The notes under the pieces: model-generated
What the model saw: the letters and a program-made list of their open reading frames with translations, nothing else
The model's database searches: none
Told to the model about the DNA's origin: nothing
Program-made: the position numbers and the translations under genes
Shown: piece by piece, positions 11,790 to 22,995 of the stretch
Numbering within the stretch: the stretch's first letter is position 1
How the letters are laid out: each line of letters starts with the position of its first letter
Assembly: GCA_029379385.1 (NCBI GenBank)
Contig: CM055610.1
Coordinates: forward strand, 18,625,422-18,689,421
Source of the DNA: Quillaja saponaria
Taxonomy: Eukaryota; Streptophyta; Magnoliopsida; Fabales; Quillajaceae
DNA length: 64,000 bases
Reading direction: 5' to 3'

Positions 11790-13984
11790 ATGGCCGGTGA
11801 AGCTGGCGTGTTCAAGTTCCTAACCCCAAGGCGTCGTCCTCAATCCACTGACGTCAAAGCCGCCGCCATGTGGGGTGTCGCTGCTACCTCCGCCGCTCTG
11901 TGGCTCGTTCAGGTTTAACCAAATCTCGCCCCTCTCCAATCTAGAAGCAATATATATATTTTTTCCCATTTCTGTACCTTTCTAGTTGCGATTTATTTCG
12001 TGACTTATTTGTATTAGTGATATCTAAACCTTCCGATGATCATTTCTAATTTTTTTATTTTTTTTGCTCTCTCTAACTTGGCACTTTTATTACAATCATC
12101 CATTTCCTTGTGGATTCGCTTTGTGATTTAGAATTTCGATGTTGAGACTTGACAGCCGCATGCTGCAATTGATTTTTGTCTGTACATTCTAATCTGACAA
12201 TTTTTAGACAATTGCTTGTTGTTAGTTACCTTGGTTTGTATAAGATAAAATGTTGGAGTAAAAATTAACTTTATATTTTATCCATTTTCCTTCAATTTCT
12301 AATTTTATGATGTTTTTAACTACTGTTATTTGTTTGTTTGTTTTTTTAATTTAAATGTTAAGAATCAGTTACCATCTGCGGTAATTTGTATTGTGATGAG
12401 AACTTCTCCCTTTCCTTTGGTCAAGTATAAACGTGTAAATTCTTCCATTTGTGGTTCACATATCAATTTGTTTCAAACTGGGGTAGAATAATATGACAAG
12501 AAGTTAGAGAAAACACTTTAGGTATCATTTGCTTGTCAAATTTGTGGAGACAAATTTGAAGACAAATGTGTAAAACACTTTATATTTTACCCACGTTAGT
12601 CTAGCTGTGAAGACACAAATTTGTAATTCTTAAGCAGAGTAGCTGATTAAGGTTTTTTTAATTTGTGGCTGGAGGTTAAGATCCCAATGCTTACCTTCTA
12701 GCTCCAAACGAGGTGTCTTAGGATGGAAGTAGCCTCATGGAGATTTTTTAAATTACTCACTGGCTTCAGTTACATTAAGAGCTGCATTATCTTCAGGGTC
12801 GGTACACCAAATGAGAGATTCATGTATTAAGATGGGAGAAGCAGTCTTGTTGATTCTTTCTTCTTTAGAAGGATTCTGATTTCGCTCCCTGTATAAAAGT
12901 ACATTAAGTACACCTACTGCCATTTTTGTCTAGAAAGCTCTAACTTGTTTAGGGAGTGTAAACTGTAATGTGTGATTGATTGGTGTGTGCTGTCATTTCC
13001 ATGGGTATATAATATTAGGACCAGATGATTGGTATGAAGTAGCACTGAAATTTGGTTACCTGATTTTTAAAAGAATATGGATTCCAATTTCAGTAATAAG
13101 GATTGGTAAGCATATTGGCAGTGCAGGCAATTGTAGTACTAGGCAGAACCATATAACAAAAAGTGGAACAGCAAGAGTTTCTGTTAGTGCTAATTACTAA
13201 CTGGATCTTTGTTGCCTCGTAGTAAAAGAACTTTTTTTCATGACAAAATGAAACTTTTGTTTGTTGTGTCCACCCAGCATCATTGTCAAGCTAAATAGGT
13301 GCAAATATGTGGAAAGCTTACAAGGGCCTCAGTTTGCTAGTAATTATTTGTCAGGGGTAGTGTATTGACCTCATTATTCGTGGTTTAGGGAGCTTGGTTT
13401 AAGCCAGTGCCTATCTTGTGAATCTGCTTGTGGTATACTCTACTGTCAAAACCCATTTATTGTGGATCCGTGTTATCTTTGTATTTGTAATCCATCATGT
13501 ATATTTGTATTTTTTTTTCCTGTTCTCAATATGTCATGTGATGCTTTACTTTATGTTCTGCAAATCTGTGGCTCTTTTAAGTTCTACCCACTTGTAAATA
13601 GTCAATATCCACATTCGAGGTCTGACTTTTCAATCATATTTTAATTTCTTGTTACTTCATTATAGAAGGCCAGAAGCTGATATATATATATATTTTTTGG
13701 TTTGGTTAGTATGTTAATGTTGTGAGTGTGCACTGCATTATTACCATGATATCTTGTGTTTGATCTCTAAATGACAAAGTTGGCACTTGACAGTTAATCA
13801 TATAACCTGACAAAGTTGGCACTTGACAGTTAATCATATAACCAGTTCCGAGTGCTCTTTGGCATAAGGCATTTGTGTCTTATTTTTATTGTTACAGTTT
13901 CTAATATTTTCGTGCTTGAATGATTTACAGCCATTTGATTGGTTGAAGAGGACCTTCTTGGAAAAACCAGAGCCTGAGAAGTGA
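11790..13984 (+). CDS. QCR10: Cytochrome b-c1 complex 6.7-kDa subunit (QCR10-like), complex III
   Basis: Two exons: join(11790..11912, 13931..13984), 58 residues, joined in phase 0 after VQ by a 2-kb GT-AG intron. The protein starts MAGEAGVFKF, then has a basic PRRRPQ stretch, a hydrophobic segment (AAAMWGVAATSAALWLV) near residues 24-40, and the conserved tail PFDWLKRTFLEKPEPEK. This is the plant 6.7-kDa ubiquinol-cytochrome c reductase subunit, a single-span peripheral part of respiratory complex III in the inner mitochondrial membrane; the Arabidopsis match is At2g40765. The gene is too short for simple ORF searches. A polyadenylation-type AATAAA lies at 14070-14075, 86 bases past the stop. 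Confidence 0.9.
13772..13843 (+). repeat. Perfect 36-bp tandem duplication in QCR10 intron
   Basis: Two adjacent identical 36-base units (13772-13807 and 13808-13843, beginning tgacaaagttggcacttgac) lie 87 bases before the exon 2 acceptor. Their identity indicates a recent duplication. Confidence 0.9.
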
Positions 13985-14069
13985 TAAGTGATCTGGAAAT
14001 TATGGTGAAGAACCTTTTTGACCATGTCTATTGAGGTTATGTATGAGAAAACTGTAGAACTGTTGAGTC

Positions 14070-14075
14070 AATAAA
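14070..14075 (+). terminator. Polyadenylation signal of QCR10
   Basis: AATAAA lies 86 bases after the QCR10 stop codon, in the normal range for a plant near-upstream element. Plant signals are loose, so this is a probable site only. Confidence 0.5.
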
Positions 14076-14099
14076 GTAGTTTCCTGCTGAAATTCTTTT

Positions 14100-15319
14100 G
14101 CTTCAATTTCTGAGATTTTAAGATAAACTCGGATAGTGTCTTTCCTCTCAATATTTGCTCGGGCTCTTGTCTCTGTTTCCCACTTCCTTCATCTCCATGC
14201 TGAATGATTCAAAATACTGTTTATTTCTCGGCCATAGTTTTAAATATTTTCTTAAGTGTTCGAATATGGTAGGGAATTAAACACATTCTGCAACTCATTG
14301 TATGTGTAGTAGATGGATCTTGAGTCTATTGAGCTTCTGGAAGTCTACAGTTGTGTGGATTTAATACTTGGGATTCTGGAAATCTAGAATGAAATTGATG
14401 GAAAATAATACATCAGGATAATGAGAAAATTCACTAGGATTTAAATAAGAATATCTTTTAATTTCAATGCCTCAGTGTTGATCAATTAAATTAATAATCT
14501 CAAGTAATTTGATATAATAATTTTATATTATCAAATCAGATACTATGCATAGGTGCCAAAGTTATACAGACTCCCACTTTAAATGGAAGAATCACCAAAC
14601 TCGTAATTTTCAGTTTTGCAAAATTTTACTCCACGTCAATTTTCGTTATTAATAGAGACAATGATCAATCATGAATCGAGATGATAAAGGGTCCAAGTTA
14701 GATTGAGAATTGTAAAATTTTATTTGAAATTAATAACATTTCTATGGATGAAATTGATAAGATCCTTCAAGATATCGTGAAAATAGGAACACAATACGTC
14801 AATACCCAGACGGGACTGCTAGACCGAATAGAATCCACGAGTATTTTGTGACACTTTACGACAATAACAAAACTTCTTAAAAGGGATTGGTCACAAACAA
14901 AATTACTAAAAAACCCCACGACCTATTCTATGTTTGCATCTAGAAGTACCCCCATGTATTTTGATCCCAACACTCCACACAACATCCACCGTCCGATCTC
15001 ACTCATTCTGTTTATCTCCTTCCATATATTTCTCGCCCAAGTCCGTTTTCTCTCTCTCTGTCTCTCCTCTGTTCCCTCCTCCAATTTGCTTCTCTGCCTC
15101 CTCACCACCATAAGATACTGTCTTCTGAGTTACTGATATTAGCTGGTAGTCTAACATTTGCTTTTTGTATTTTGTATTTATTGGTTGATTACTGTCAAAA
15201 TTTATTAGGGTATTGAACAAAGTTTTAATCTTTGTCTATGATTATGATTTTTCTTTTTTCTTTTTTACCGATCTGATTGCTGTTTTGTATGCAGGCGGTA
15301 ATAAATCTGGGGGCTTTTA
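14100..15319. other. Intergenic region and TFIIS 5' leader
   Basis: The first 800 bases show nothing. From about 14930 the DNA turns C/T-rich (ctctctctctgtctctcctc near 15050), typical of a plant 5' UTR. A good acceptor (tatgcag|gcggt) at 15294/15295, 25 bases before the TFIIS ATG, suggests an intron in the 5' UTR; the donor was not fixed. Confidence 0.45.
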
Positions 15320-18300
15320 ATGGAGAATGAGTTGGTGGAATTGTTTGAAACTGCAAGAAAAGCTGCGGACGCCGCGAGCTCTGCTGACGGTGGAGCCGAG
15401 GAAAGTCGATGTCTTGATGTGCTTGAGCAGCTCAAGAAATTCCCCGTTAATTATCAAATTCTTGTCTCCACCCAGGTACTTTTTTTTTTTCAAAGTTTTG
15501 TGCTTGAGATGAAATAATTTTTTTTCCTTCGATGGGTTTTGTTTTGGATGAAACAATAATGTTATAACTTCCATGTAAGTGATGGATTAATATCATATAA
15601 ATAGGCACTAAACCCGGGAAACCCGGGAAATAGTTTAAGAGAAGCAAGGAATGTAAAAGATGTAGTATTGTCTGCTATATGTAAGAGAACAATGAAAAAC
15701 ATCACCTAATGTAGGATGATTTGTGATTAGCTCTACATCATTCTCATCATTATTATTGTTATTATTTTCCTTTTTATGTTTTTATTGTCTTGCATCAAAT
15801 GATAACAATATTTGGATTTGAATGTGTTTTTATACTCCAGACATTCTAATTTGATGGAAAGAGCTCTCGGAGCTTCTTTTTCCAGCAGACTGCTAGTTTG
15901 CTGTGTTTTTTAGGCAGATATCCTTTTGGTAGAATAGATCCTCTTTGTCCAACAATAAAAGAAAAGATCATTAGAGGGAATGATTCTCTTAAGCTATTTG
16001 CTGATGTTTATGGCTATGAATGAGCAAGACATGAAATATCATTAATAGCTGAGGTTTTATGTGTAAGTAAAAGATAAATTCTTACTTATTCCACTATCAG
16101 GAATCATGAAGAGTGGTTGTTTCTTTTTCCCGTTCTTTGAGATCTGTCAGGGGCTTATGGGTTATTGTGGTGGGAAACAGCAATCACGATATCCTAATTA
16201 CTGTTAAAGGACAACCGCCTAATTCAAGTGAGGCTTGTTTTTTGGAACATATAGATGAATCTGCAATATTAGAACGGTGTATTACATTAAATGTTAAATA
16301 TGAGCCTGTCAGTATTTGTTCCATTCCAAATTTATTTACTATTAGATGTCTTTCCCGATCTATTTATTTCTCATTTGATTTCATTCCTTATCTCCTACAA
16401 ATTCTCTATTTTTGATTTCTTTCCTAATAGACTATCTTTCTTGAAATTCATTTACAAATTGACTAGGTTTCCCACATGGCCTGCCATGCCATACTCCGCT
16501 TAGCACTCACTGATTTGTTACTTTTTATTACACAGTACTTCAAACCTCAGAGCACAGGGACAGAATGTCTTTCCATTGTTCTAGATCTGTCACCACTTCA
16601 TGCAACACCTGTTGATTTATGGGTTAGGATTTAGGAATTTGTATTCCCTAAGATTCTGTGGCTTTTTGAAAGAGAAAGACACATATATTGTTGGTAATTA
16701 TTTATTGTGTGCTTCTTCCATGGCTTTTAAAAATCTGCAGGAGCTTTTGAGAAGCATTTTAAAGGAAATCTGCACCCGAGTTGCTTCTCTTCCCCTTTAA
16801 TATATGCTTCTCCCAATCGAACCATTGTCTTATTGCTATTGATGCTGACATCAAAATACCTGTTTCCTTGGCCATTTTATTTTTGTCTTCAGTACTGAAA
16901 TTGTGTTACCTACCATGAGTGAGGATGTGGTGAAACCATCAATCAGTTCCACTAAGGATTACCGGCCTTGATTTTGTTTTGCTACACATTGTGTTGATGC
17001 ATCCTTGACTCCAGCTTGGAGGAATAATAGTTTTGGGCCTTTGGCTACATTAGGCTGTAGCAGCAGTGGCAGATCCATTGGTGGGAAGTCATGGGATTAT
17101 CAATTCGGGCTGGCTTCTGCTTCTATTGTCAGTTTCTCGGATAATGATGGTAGTGATGAGAGTGAGGATGTGGTGAAACCATCAATCAGTTCCTACTAAG
17201 GATTACAGGCCTTGATTTTGTTTTGCTACATGTTGTGTTTATGCATCCTTGACTCCAGCTTGGAGGAATACTAGTTTTGGGCCTTTGGCTACAATTAGGC
17301 TGTAGCAGCAGTGGCAGATCCATTGGTGGGAAGTCGTGGGATTCTCAATTCGGGCTGGCTTCTGCTTCTATTGTCTGTTTCTCGGATAATGATGGTAGTG
17401 ATGAGAGTTCTGGGTTAGATCTTCTTTATGTTGGTCACAGCAGCTGATTGCTGCTGCTCGCCTGAAAAATTGCGCTGTTATGGATTATCCCTTAGTTAGC
17501 CATTATTAAACACAAGGGTTCTGCCATGTGGGCTATTTCTTCCAGTTGACTTTTTTCTTCTTTTCTTTTTTGTACTGCTTTAAATATCAGAAATTCAGAA
17601 TGATGATGTGATGGTTGTGATATGATTTTATATGCTCATGAGTGCTCTTTTCTAATTCACTAGCTCTTCCCTAATTTATTAACTGTTAAGTTGGTTCATT
17701 TTCTCATTATTCTATAATTTCTATTTCTTCCATTATTTATTAATTCTCTAATTCTTATCTTTCCTTTACTGGATAGGTTTTAAATTATTGACTATAAGTC
17801 TACTTTCCATTTGTTCAAGAAGATGCAAATTTTAGATCGGTAGTGTTGGAAATTGCCCTAGGTTATCTTAAGGTGAAGGCAGCACATGACTTGTGCCTTA
17901 AGAAAAGTCCTAAAGGGTGTGCCTGGGCCATGTACCTTTGAATATGCCATGCCTGAATTCAAGTGTGGCTCAAAGAGTGCCCTCTGTAGGTGGCCCTTTG
18001 ACACCGACTTTATTATTGGATGGAGGAAGTTCTAGCATGTTCTGTGTGAACCCTTTGGCTAGAGGAAGGAATCCCGTTTTGCAGTTAGACTATTCTTGGC
18101 AAAGAAGATGGAGATCCTTTTGCCCCTTAGATTCTGTTTAGATCGGTGTCTATGCATCTTCCTTTTTTTTTTTTTTGGTCTATTTTTGTATTTTAGATGC
18201 TTTATTTATCATTAATTAATTGCATGAAGATGTCAGTGCTCTATAGAGGAAGGCAAAAAAGAGAAAAAAAGACTCAAATAGGAGAGAACTATTAGTCAGA

Positions 18301-19470
18301 AGAGTCACCATTGTACTATATTTTTGGATATCTAAAGAAAACTTCAAATTTGGGAGTGCAGATTTGCATCATTTTTTGAATTGTCGTGCTTTAAGAGGCT
18401 ATAGGTTAGTAGAAGTGTTCACAGTTCATTGCATTAAGATGTTGGTACTCTATGATGTTATTAAATGTAAAACTAGGTTTGCAATTTGTTTTGATTTCTG
18501 ATGTGTCTTTCAGGTGGGGAAACATCTCAAACATCTGACAAAACATCCAAGGAAGAAAATCCAGGCTTTTGCTACTGACCTGATTGAGATATGGAAACGC
18601 ATAATTGTTAAAGAAACAAGCAAAAATAAGAATGGGAACTCAGATAATAAAGTTGAGTCTGCAAATGTAGAGACTGTTAAAGCTGAGAAGGTTCAGAAGA
18701 CACCGTCAGTGAAGGTTGAGAAGGTTTTGAAGAAAGAAACTCTCAAGGTTGAGAAAACTGAGAGGAATGGTATTTCAAGCTCGGAAAAAGCAAGAAAGGT
18801 ACAAGTGGATGTTGTTAAAACGGAGAAAATTGATTCAGTCGCAAATGTGAAGATTGAAAATATAATCAAAGAAGAGAAGCAAGTTTCTGGGATGAAGAAG
18901 CCACCATCCAGACCTGCTGCAACCCCGAAGCTGGCATCTATGATTAAATCCAACGATGTGATGCGAGACAAAATAAGGGAAATTCTCCGGGAGGCTTTGT
19001 CCAGAGTTTCTGGAGAGTCCGAAGGAGACGTTCTGGAAGAAGTTGATGCATGTGACCCTATCCGGGTTGCTGTTACAGTGGAATCTGTATTGTTTGAAAA
19101 GTGGGGTCCCTCTAATGGGGCCCAAAAGGTTAAGTATAGGTCCCTGATGTTTAACCTTAAGGATTCAAAGAACCCAGATTTCCGGAGAAAAGTTCTTATT
19201 GGAGAGGTCAAGCCAGAGAGGCTGCTCAACATGACAACTGAGGAAATGGCTAGTGATCAAAGGCAGCAAGAGATTCAACAGATCAAAGAAAAAGCTTTGT
19301 TTGACTGTGAGCGTGGACAACAACCCAAAGCCACAACTGATGAATTTAAGTGTGGTCGATGTGGTCAGAGAAAGTGCACCTACTACCAAATGCAGACACG
19401 CAGTGCTGATGAACCAATGACAACCTATGTAACATGCGTGGTCTGCAACAACCATTGGAAATTCTGTTAG
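15320..19470 (+). CDS. TFIIS: Transcription elongation factor TFIIS
   Basis: Two coding exons: join(15320..15475, 18514..19470), 370 residues, joined in phase 0 across a 3-kb intron. It rescues stalled RNA polymerase II by stimulating transcript cleavage in the nucleus. The N-terminal LW domain (about 1-90; LVELFETARKA, LKKFPVNYQILVSTQ, VGKHLKHLTKHPRKKIQAFA) is split by the intron. A Lys/Glu-rich linker with repeated VEK/VKAEK units follows (about 90-180). The central Pol II-binding domain (about 195-320) contains MRDKIREILREAL and NPDFRRKVLIGEV. The C-terminal zinc ribbon has ligands C332, C335, C360 and C363 and the catalytic D351-E352 in RSADEPMTTY. All key residues are present. The Arabidopsis counterpart is At2g38560 (TFIIS/RDO2, a seed dormancy gene). 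It converges on the next gene. Confidence 0.95.
16917..17408 (+). repeat. Tandem duplication, about 243 bp, in TFIIS intron 1
   Basis: Two near-identical units (16917-17159 and 17160-about 17408) begin gagtgaggatgtggtgaaac and differ by a few substitutions and small indels. Unit 1 has an open frame (17005-17199) reading SIGGKSWDYQFGLASASIV and FSDNDGSDESED, which looks like protein rather than random DNA. It may be a captured or decayed gene fragment. I could not name the source. Confidence 0.85.
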
Positions 19471-20600
19471 CAAGTCTCGTTAGAGGTCTCTCGATTTGTT
19501 GATTGGCATAATCAGTAGGAAGCTGCCAGTGTCATTATGGCTTGACACTTGTGCAGCAGTGTCGCATTTTCTTATTTAGAACTGTCAGGTGTAGCATTTT
19601 ATTATGTTTCCTTAATAGAGGTTCTTTGTTAGAATTCATATGTTTGTTGAGAAATTTTTTTGATTAATCTGATTATCTAATGTTTCTCTCTTTCAATGTC
19701 TTCTGTTGAATCCTATCCTTGTGACTATATCTTTGAGGTGCATGATTGTTCTGCTGCTTACATTTTTTCATTGGTTGTACTGAAGCAAAATTGTTCCCAA
19801 TTTTGAGGAATAGACTTTTAGTCTCTTTTGATATTTGTGTATTGATCTTAATCTCTATATTGCAAGTGCTAGGGGAACAGATCAGAATTTACCATATGAA
19901 GATGATGAATAGACATTAATCCTCTTTTGATATTTATATATTGATCTCTGTCTCAATTTACCATATGATGGAATGAGGTAGAATATCACATGGATGGAGA
20001 ATCTGAATTAATATAATGTATTACCTGAATCACAGGTAGCTGTCTTCCTTTGGTTCAATCAGGACATGTCATGGTCAGACTAGAGGAGGACTTGAATAAC
20101 TCGTAATGCTTGGTTTTGTTATCAGTTAATTTGTATGGGGTGCTTACTTATTTAATTTGACCATTCGTCATGTTTGACTAGGGGCAGATTCTTCTGTGCT
20201 GCCAGAAATTATGAATTTCAAGTGCTGCCGAGGTCATGGTCAGAAACTGTGGGTAACGCCATTCCATTCTTGGATAGGCTCTAGAAATTGAACTTTTAAA
20301 GAATTATGTTATACAAAATGGTCAAGTGGTACCTGATTCTACCAATCAACTTAAAATGGTGGTATTAAGCTCATTCAAGCTCATATGCTCATTTCCAAGC
20401 TATTCATGATTTCGATGAACAAGGTAAAAATAAGGAGACAGATGCTTCAAATGCAAAAGAACAACAGTATCTGTGATTATACCAGATGTAATAATGGCTT
20501 TCACTAAATAATGATACATTGCAGCATCAATATCAACTTAGTATTGATTGACTGATGATTATGGGTTATTACAAATTAAAAATCCAATCACTTTTTATCT
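19471..20600. other. Spacer between convergent TFIIS and plastid-protein genes
   Basis: This spacer holds the TFIIS 3' UTR and the 3' end of the next gene. The segment near 19810-19860 (tttagtctcttttgatattt) recurs in altered form near 19905-19950 (aatcctcttttgatatttat), a diverged direct repeat. No coding signal. Confidence 0.45.
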
Positions 20601-21080
20601 TTACTCTGATGACTGGTGAGCACTAGTACTCCTGTGTTCCTTAAGAGCCTGGAAAACTCTGGAACTCCTATCAAATATCTGGGCTCTTCTGTTGTAATCA
20701 GTAGGCTCTTTCCCAACATCTTCACCCATAATTGCTTCCCTTTCCAAACACTCCAACAGTTCCACAACACCTTTCCTTTCTCCACACTTGTGTCTAAACC
20801 TTGCCATTCCCACCCATTCTTTTGCTCCATCCTCTTGTGAGTTCATTTCAGCTTCTAGTTCTCTTTCCAACTCTGTCACTGAACCCCAACTTGCACAACC
20901 CATCACAAACCCATTATTTGTTTGCTTTTGCATCAGACACAAACCTTGGTTTGGCCTAGACTTCCAAACCTTCAAATTGCAAGGTCCATGGTTTTGGCCA
21001 AATAAACGCTGTTTACTGCTATGCAGGGGAAAAGATGAGCAAACATTGTATGTTTTGGTATGGCAAAAAGACCCTCTCAT
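20601..21080 (-). CDS. Small, probably plastid-targeted protein of unknown function
   Basis: A single exon of 159 residues, starting at the first ATG in frame (21080). I do not know a function. The first 60 or so residues are rich in Ser, basic residues and Cys with few acids, as in a plastid transit peptide. The mature part is helical and charged: TELERELEAEMNSQEDG, a CGERKGVVELLECLERE segment, then MGEDVGKEPTDYNRRAQIFD and RSSRVFQALKEH. This looks like a conserved, ordered domain. The gene converges on TFIIS. In Arabidopsis the locus after TFIIS (At2g38570) is, as I recall, an unnamed plastid protein and may be the counterpart; this was not checked. Confidence 0.7.
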   Translation of the reverse strand: MRGSFCHTKTYNVCSSFPLHSSKQRLFGQNHGPCNLKVWKSRPNQGLCLMQKQTNNGFVMGCASWGSVTELERELEAEMNSQEDGAKEWVGMARFRHKCGERKGVVELLECLEREAIMGEDVGKEPTDYNRRAQIFDRSSRVFQALKEHRSTSAHQSSE

Positions 21081-21087
21081 TGTTAGG

Positions 21088-21120
21088 CTATGGCTATGGC
21101 TATGGCTATGGCTATCGCTT
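21088..21120. repeat. Hexanucleotide repeat (ggctat)n
   Basis: About five copies of ggctat lie just upstream of the ATG at 21080, in the probable 5' UTR of the minus-strand gene. Read in frame they would give Ser-His repeats, but no ATG lies upstream of them in that frame. Confidence 0.8.
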
Positions 21121-22990
21121 TGGCTTTTCTCAGGATTCAACTTCTGGGTGTTTACGGCAGTGTAGTAATGGATAATTATATCTTAAGTTGGAGGATGAGA
21201 GAAGCAAACCTTACCCTTCCACGTGTCATCATTATTCTTACAGCACACACGTGTAAGATTGAGGGCACAGTGACTGGAGCATTCGAGTTAAATTGGCTGG
21301 AACCTCCCTACTTGGCTATTTTTGAAGAAGAGGCAGAAAGGCACGCATTTTAAAAAGCAATGGATCGCAAGTCATTTTGTCAAAATATTTGTTGTCTTTT
21401 TCAACTATGGCGTGCTGAAATTTAAGCAAACCAACAATTGGGTAATGTGGATGGAGACATTATAACAAACCAATTCCATTTCAATTAGTATTGAACAATA
21501 TGCACATGAGTTTTGAATTAGGTAATTAGTTTGATGCAATGTTTTGAAAATCGAACCAGCGTGGATTGTTTAGACTTTCATCTAAGTTATAAACTAAATT
21601 GTTCTAAATTAAAGAATTATTTTATGGTTAGACTAATCAAAAATGATAAAATTTGAAAGATTTAGTATCTGGTTCATCGAATTAACTGATTTTTTTTATT
21701 AAAAAAAATTATTATTTACATTAAGGATTAGTAAAATAATTGTATTTTAAATTAATAATTAGTGAAATAATTATATTTTATATTGATACTATCTTTATTA
21801 TTTTAATATATAAGTTAAATTTGAATGTTGTGAATTAGTTACCTTATTAATTATTAATAATTATATTTTACTATTTATGATATAATTTTTTTGTTATTAA
21901 TGAATATTGAATTATAATTTTTTGTTTTCTTTTATATTTAATAAAAAAAAATTCTATAATATGTATAATATTTAAAATATAAAATTAAATATATTTATGA
22001 CATTATTTAGTCTGATTATCAATCTAACTAAGATTGAACCAATAACTCGAGACCTGACAATTTTTTTGAGTCGATTACCGATCTAATTTTTAAAAGATTA
22101 GTTTAATGTCATGAAATCTTGATGTATGAGAATCAACAACCTAAATAAAAAAAAATATATATAATTATGATGCATGAAATAAATATCAGATCCAACTTCT
22201 AGCATGAAAGAATACAAAGTATACAACTTAAATAATCCCAATGCCCCCTTGCAAGCCATTTCTTATTGGGAAATCTAGATTCTAGACAGAACCAAACTGA
22301 TGTCCTTTATTTCATTCTACAGATATAGCCTTGGTTCTAATAGCTTCTCTCTTATGTTGAATTTGAATCTCAATCCGTCTACAACCAACTTGAATTATTA
22401 TCAATAGTATTCTGATAGAGCTCGAGTCCAGCTCCTCTCAGCTGGTTTATCATGCTACTAACTTTGACTTGGGAGTTGCTACCTGCGTTACAATATTCCA
22501 ACCAAATTTGCTGTTTATAGGCCACTTAGGGAGCAGGCTACCCCCAGACATGAAAAATTATACTTGGCATTGCCAATGGCAGTTTAACCATTGCAACATT
22601 TCTGAATCACCAAAACAACTTTACATCCATATAGAATTATTATTTTTTCCTTCTCAATACTAAATTTAGATTCATATATGCATGTAAGCAGATAGCCTAC
22701 ATTGAGCAAGAGGAAAAAGAAATATGCACTGGTTAAAAAAACAGACCACAGACACCGTGAGAAGGCGAGAGGGAGGAGACATTAATAAAATTGAAACAGA
22801 AAGAACTAATCATATATACAAGAATGAATTATAATTCCTAAACTATAGAAGAATGAATTATAATTCCTAAACAATAGGAGAAACTGAAGATATCTACAGG
22901 GAGAACTATTGCATCTAGAAAATTATTGCACTTCCATTAAGCAACTTAGGGAAGATACTGAATGTAACAATTCATCATTATTGCCATAAA
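21100..22990. other. Intergenic region upstream of plastid protein and downstream of SHPRH-like gene
   Basis: It is AT-rich, very strongly so from 21640 to 22160. No gene was seen. A 28-29 base segment (agaatgaattataattccta...) is tandemly duplicated at 22821-22878 near the SHPRH-like 3' end. Confidence 0.5.
22821..22878. repeat. Tandem duplication of about 29 bp
   Basis: Two copies of agaatgaattataattccta plus eight more bases (22821-22848 and about 22850-22878) differ at one position. They lie about 120 bases past the stop of the SHPRH-like gene, probably in its 3' UTR. Confidence 0.8.
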
Positions 22991-22995
22991 AAATA

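Noticed and set aside
18693..19232. Minus-strand open frame opposite TFIIS exon 2
   Set aside because: Shadow of the TFIIS coding sequence; the plus-strand frame carries all the TFIIS domains.
21081..21140. N-terminal Ser-His extension of the plastid-protein gene
   Set aside because: It would start at TTG and is made of the ggctat hexanucleotide repeat; the first ATG is at 21080.
20788..21353. Plus-strand frames opposite the plastid-protein gene
   Set aside because: Antisense shadows with simple MAMAMA-type repeats.
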